Part shown: positions 63,236-64,000 of the stretch, piece by piece
Numbering within the stretch: position 1 is the stretch's first letter
Layout: each line of letters begins with the position of its first letter
DNA from: Paraglaciecola sp030730205
Lineage (GTDB): Bacteria > Pseudomonadota > Gammaproteobacteria > Enterobacterales > Alteromonadaceae
Assembly (NCBI RefSeq): GCF_052119645.1
Contig: NZ_JBGQOM010000014.1
Coordinates: forward strand, 59,028 to 123,027
Direction: 5' to 3'
Length of the DNA: 64,000 nucleotides
Made by a program: the position numbers and the translations under genes
The notes under the pieces: model-generated
Databases searched by the model: none
Seen by the model: the letters and a program-made list of their open reading frames with translations, nothing else
Told to the model about the DNA's origin: nothing

Positions 63236-63883
63236 TTGAAGAAAACTTTATTCAATGAAGGCGATGCTCTCTATTGTTCAATGCTTAATACAATGAATGA
63301 CGCTACAACTGAGATATTGTTAGAAAGCTACATTTTTGCGCTTGATAGCGTAGGTGCTCGATTTATCGAAATGCTTAACCACAAAACGAAACAAGGTTTA
63401 AAGATAAAACTACATTTAGATGCCGTTGGGTCTCAATTTATCAAAATGGGACCTTCGTTAAAAAAACAACTTGATGAACGCATACAACTAAAATGGTTTC
63501 ATCGCTGGAGCTGGCGTAGGCCATGGCAATTTAATATACGCGACCATAGAAAATTATTAATTGTTGATAGCAATCAGGTTTTTTTAGGTGGTTTTAATAT
63601 TCACAAACAGAGTTCGCTCATTTATTTCGGTGATTTGCGCTGGCGAGACAGTCATATTAAAATTGAAGGTGAGATTGTAGAGCACTTTCGTCGATATTTT
63701 GATACCCAAACGCTGGTGATCTGCCACTTTTCATTCGGCACATTCTTCACCTCTATCAGTCTTACTGACGAAGCGCATCCTGTTATAAAAAGGGTCAGTA
63801 GAGCCAAAGTGGCTAGCCGTAATATAGTGTATTTGGTAAACATAAAGTCCATACCTCATGTTGAATTGCATTTTGTTTTTTAA
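63236..63883 (+). CDS. Phospholipase-D-like (cardiolipin synthase-type) protein, C-terminally cut
   Basis: The open frame is 215 codons. Residues about 1-158 match the N-terminal half of ClsB/PLD-like enzymes, with one HKD motif (IRDHRKLLIVDSNQVFLGGFN, near 102). The second HKD motif, required for a two-motif enzyme, is absent. After about 63700 the frame reads antisense to a lipoprotein gene start, so the last third is not homologous. The start is a TTG without a clear ribosome site. Probably a broken gene. Confidence 0.75.
   Translation: MKKTLFNEGDALYCSMLNTMNDATTEILLESYIFALDSVGARFIEMLNHKTKQGLKIKLHLDAVGSQFIKMGPSLKKQLDERIQLKWFHRWSWRRPWQFNIRDHRKLLIVDSNQVFLGGFNIHKQSSLIYFGDLRWRDSHIKIEGEIVEHFRRYFDTQTLVICHFSFGTFFTSISLTDEAHPVIKRVSRAKVASRNIVYLVNIKSIPHVELHFVF
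63652..63843 (-). pseudogene. Front end of a lipoprotein gene, broken at about 63700
   Basis: From an ATG at 63843 (GAGG ten bases upstream) the minus strand reads MFTKYTILRLATLALLTLFI then TGCASSVRL, a textbook lipoprotein signal with lipobox ITGC. It continues IEVKNVPNEKWQIT and then turns into the antisense of the phospholipase gene until a stop. The likely real gene continued elsewhere. Confidence 0.65.
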
Positions 63884-63892
63884 AGATAAAGA

Positions 63893-63918
63893 GCACCGTA
63901 TCTTCTGCGATACGGTGC
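63893..63918 (-). terminator. Terminator after the RND pump gene
   Basis: GCACCGTATC pairs with GATACGGTGC (10 bp, 6-nt loop). On the minus strand it follows the pump stop by 7 bp and is trailed by a T-rich stretch (TCTTTATCTTT), so it fits a terminator for the gene entering from the right edge. Confidence 0.75.
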
Positions 63919-63925
63919 CTAACAA

Positions 63926-64000
63926 TCACACTTTGGTTGATTTCGAATGCATCATCCGATACAAAATAGGCAACACTATCAATGTTAAAATGGTGGAAGA
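63926..64000 (-). CDS. C-terminal end of a CzcA/CusA-type RND efflux pump (partial)
   Basis: The last 24 codons read STILTLIVLPILYRMMHSK plus five residues and a stop. The STxLTLxVLPxLY stretch is the typical last helix of heavy-metal RND transporters (CzcA/CusA). Most of the gene lies outside the window. Confidence 0.75.
   Translation of the reverse strand, partial: SSTILTLIVLPILYRMMHSKSTKV

Overview
The window looks like chromosomal DNA of a marine, heterotrophic gammaproteobacterium, most likely of the Alteromonadaceae (Paraglaciecola/Glaciecola-like). This is inferred from the AT-leaning base composition, the cbb3 oxidase neighbourhood (ttcA, uspE, ccoS-I-H, ccoPQON), a Zur-controlled TonB receptor, secreted carbohydrate esterases and the protein style. 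No rRNA, tRNA, CRISPR array or complete transposon was seen.

Layout. 0-11.3 kb: the start of rssA, ttcA, an ABC exporter with a His-rich loop, uspE, and a complete cbb3 oxidase locus on the minus strand (ccoNOQP, terminator, ccoH-ccoI-ccoS-TauE/SafE-like). Two genes often found here, fnr and ccoG, are absent. 11.4-17.4 kb: metal handling, with a two-subunit bacterioferritin pair behind a Fur-like site, a K+/H+ antiporter, and a perfect Zur palindrome in front of a small metal-motif protein and a TonB receptor. 18-28 kb: a lipoprotein esterase, a hydrolase, an FNR-box-controlled Usp gene followed by glgC, then pobA/pobR and small membrane proteins.

28-50 kb is an aromatic catabolism island. 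A LysR regulator with two N-terminal HTH domains diverges from ligK-galD-ligJ-ligI-ligA-ligB-ligC, the protocatechuate 4,5-cleavage pathway, followed by an aldo/keto reductase and pckA. With pobA the chain runs 4-hydroxybenzoate -> protocatechuate -> CHMS -> PDC -> oxalomesaconate -> CHA -> pyruvate + oxaloacetate, and pckA can send oxaloacetate to PEP. A decayed second ligB-like dioxygenase gene and an AraC regulator separate this from a homoprotocatechuate meta-cleavage operon (hpaE, hpaD, hpaG, hpaH, hpaI), an aromatic-acid MFS transporter, a second aldehyde dehydrogenase, a LysR regulator and an FAD oxidase. hpaF and hpaBC are not in the window.

50-60 kb carries low-oxygen and stress genes: a tandem Usp protein and a SAP-motif/AhpD-like pair, each behind a perfect FNR box, an ldhA-pfk operon, mtfA-corA, a Pat-like acetyltransferase and a DUF2934 protein. 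A CE12-type esterase lies among them. 60-64 kb is a rearranged segment: two diverged, head-to-head tyrosine recombinases flank a small HTH gene and a 13-6-13 bp inverted repeat shaped like a recombinase core site. Next to them a phospholipase-D gene is joined to the reversed front end of a lipoprotein gene, and the window ends in the tail of a CzcA/CusA-type RND pump.
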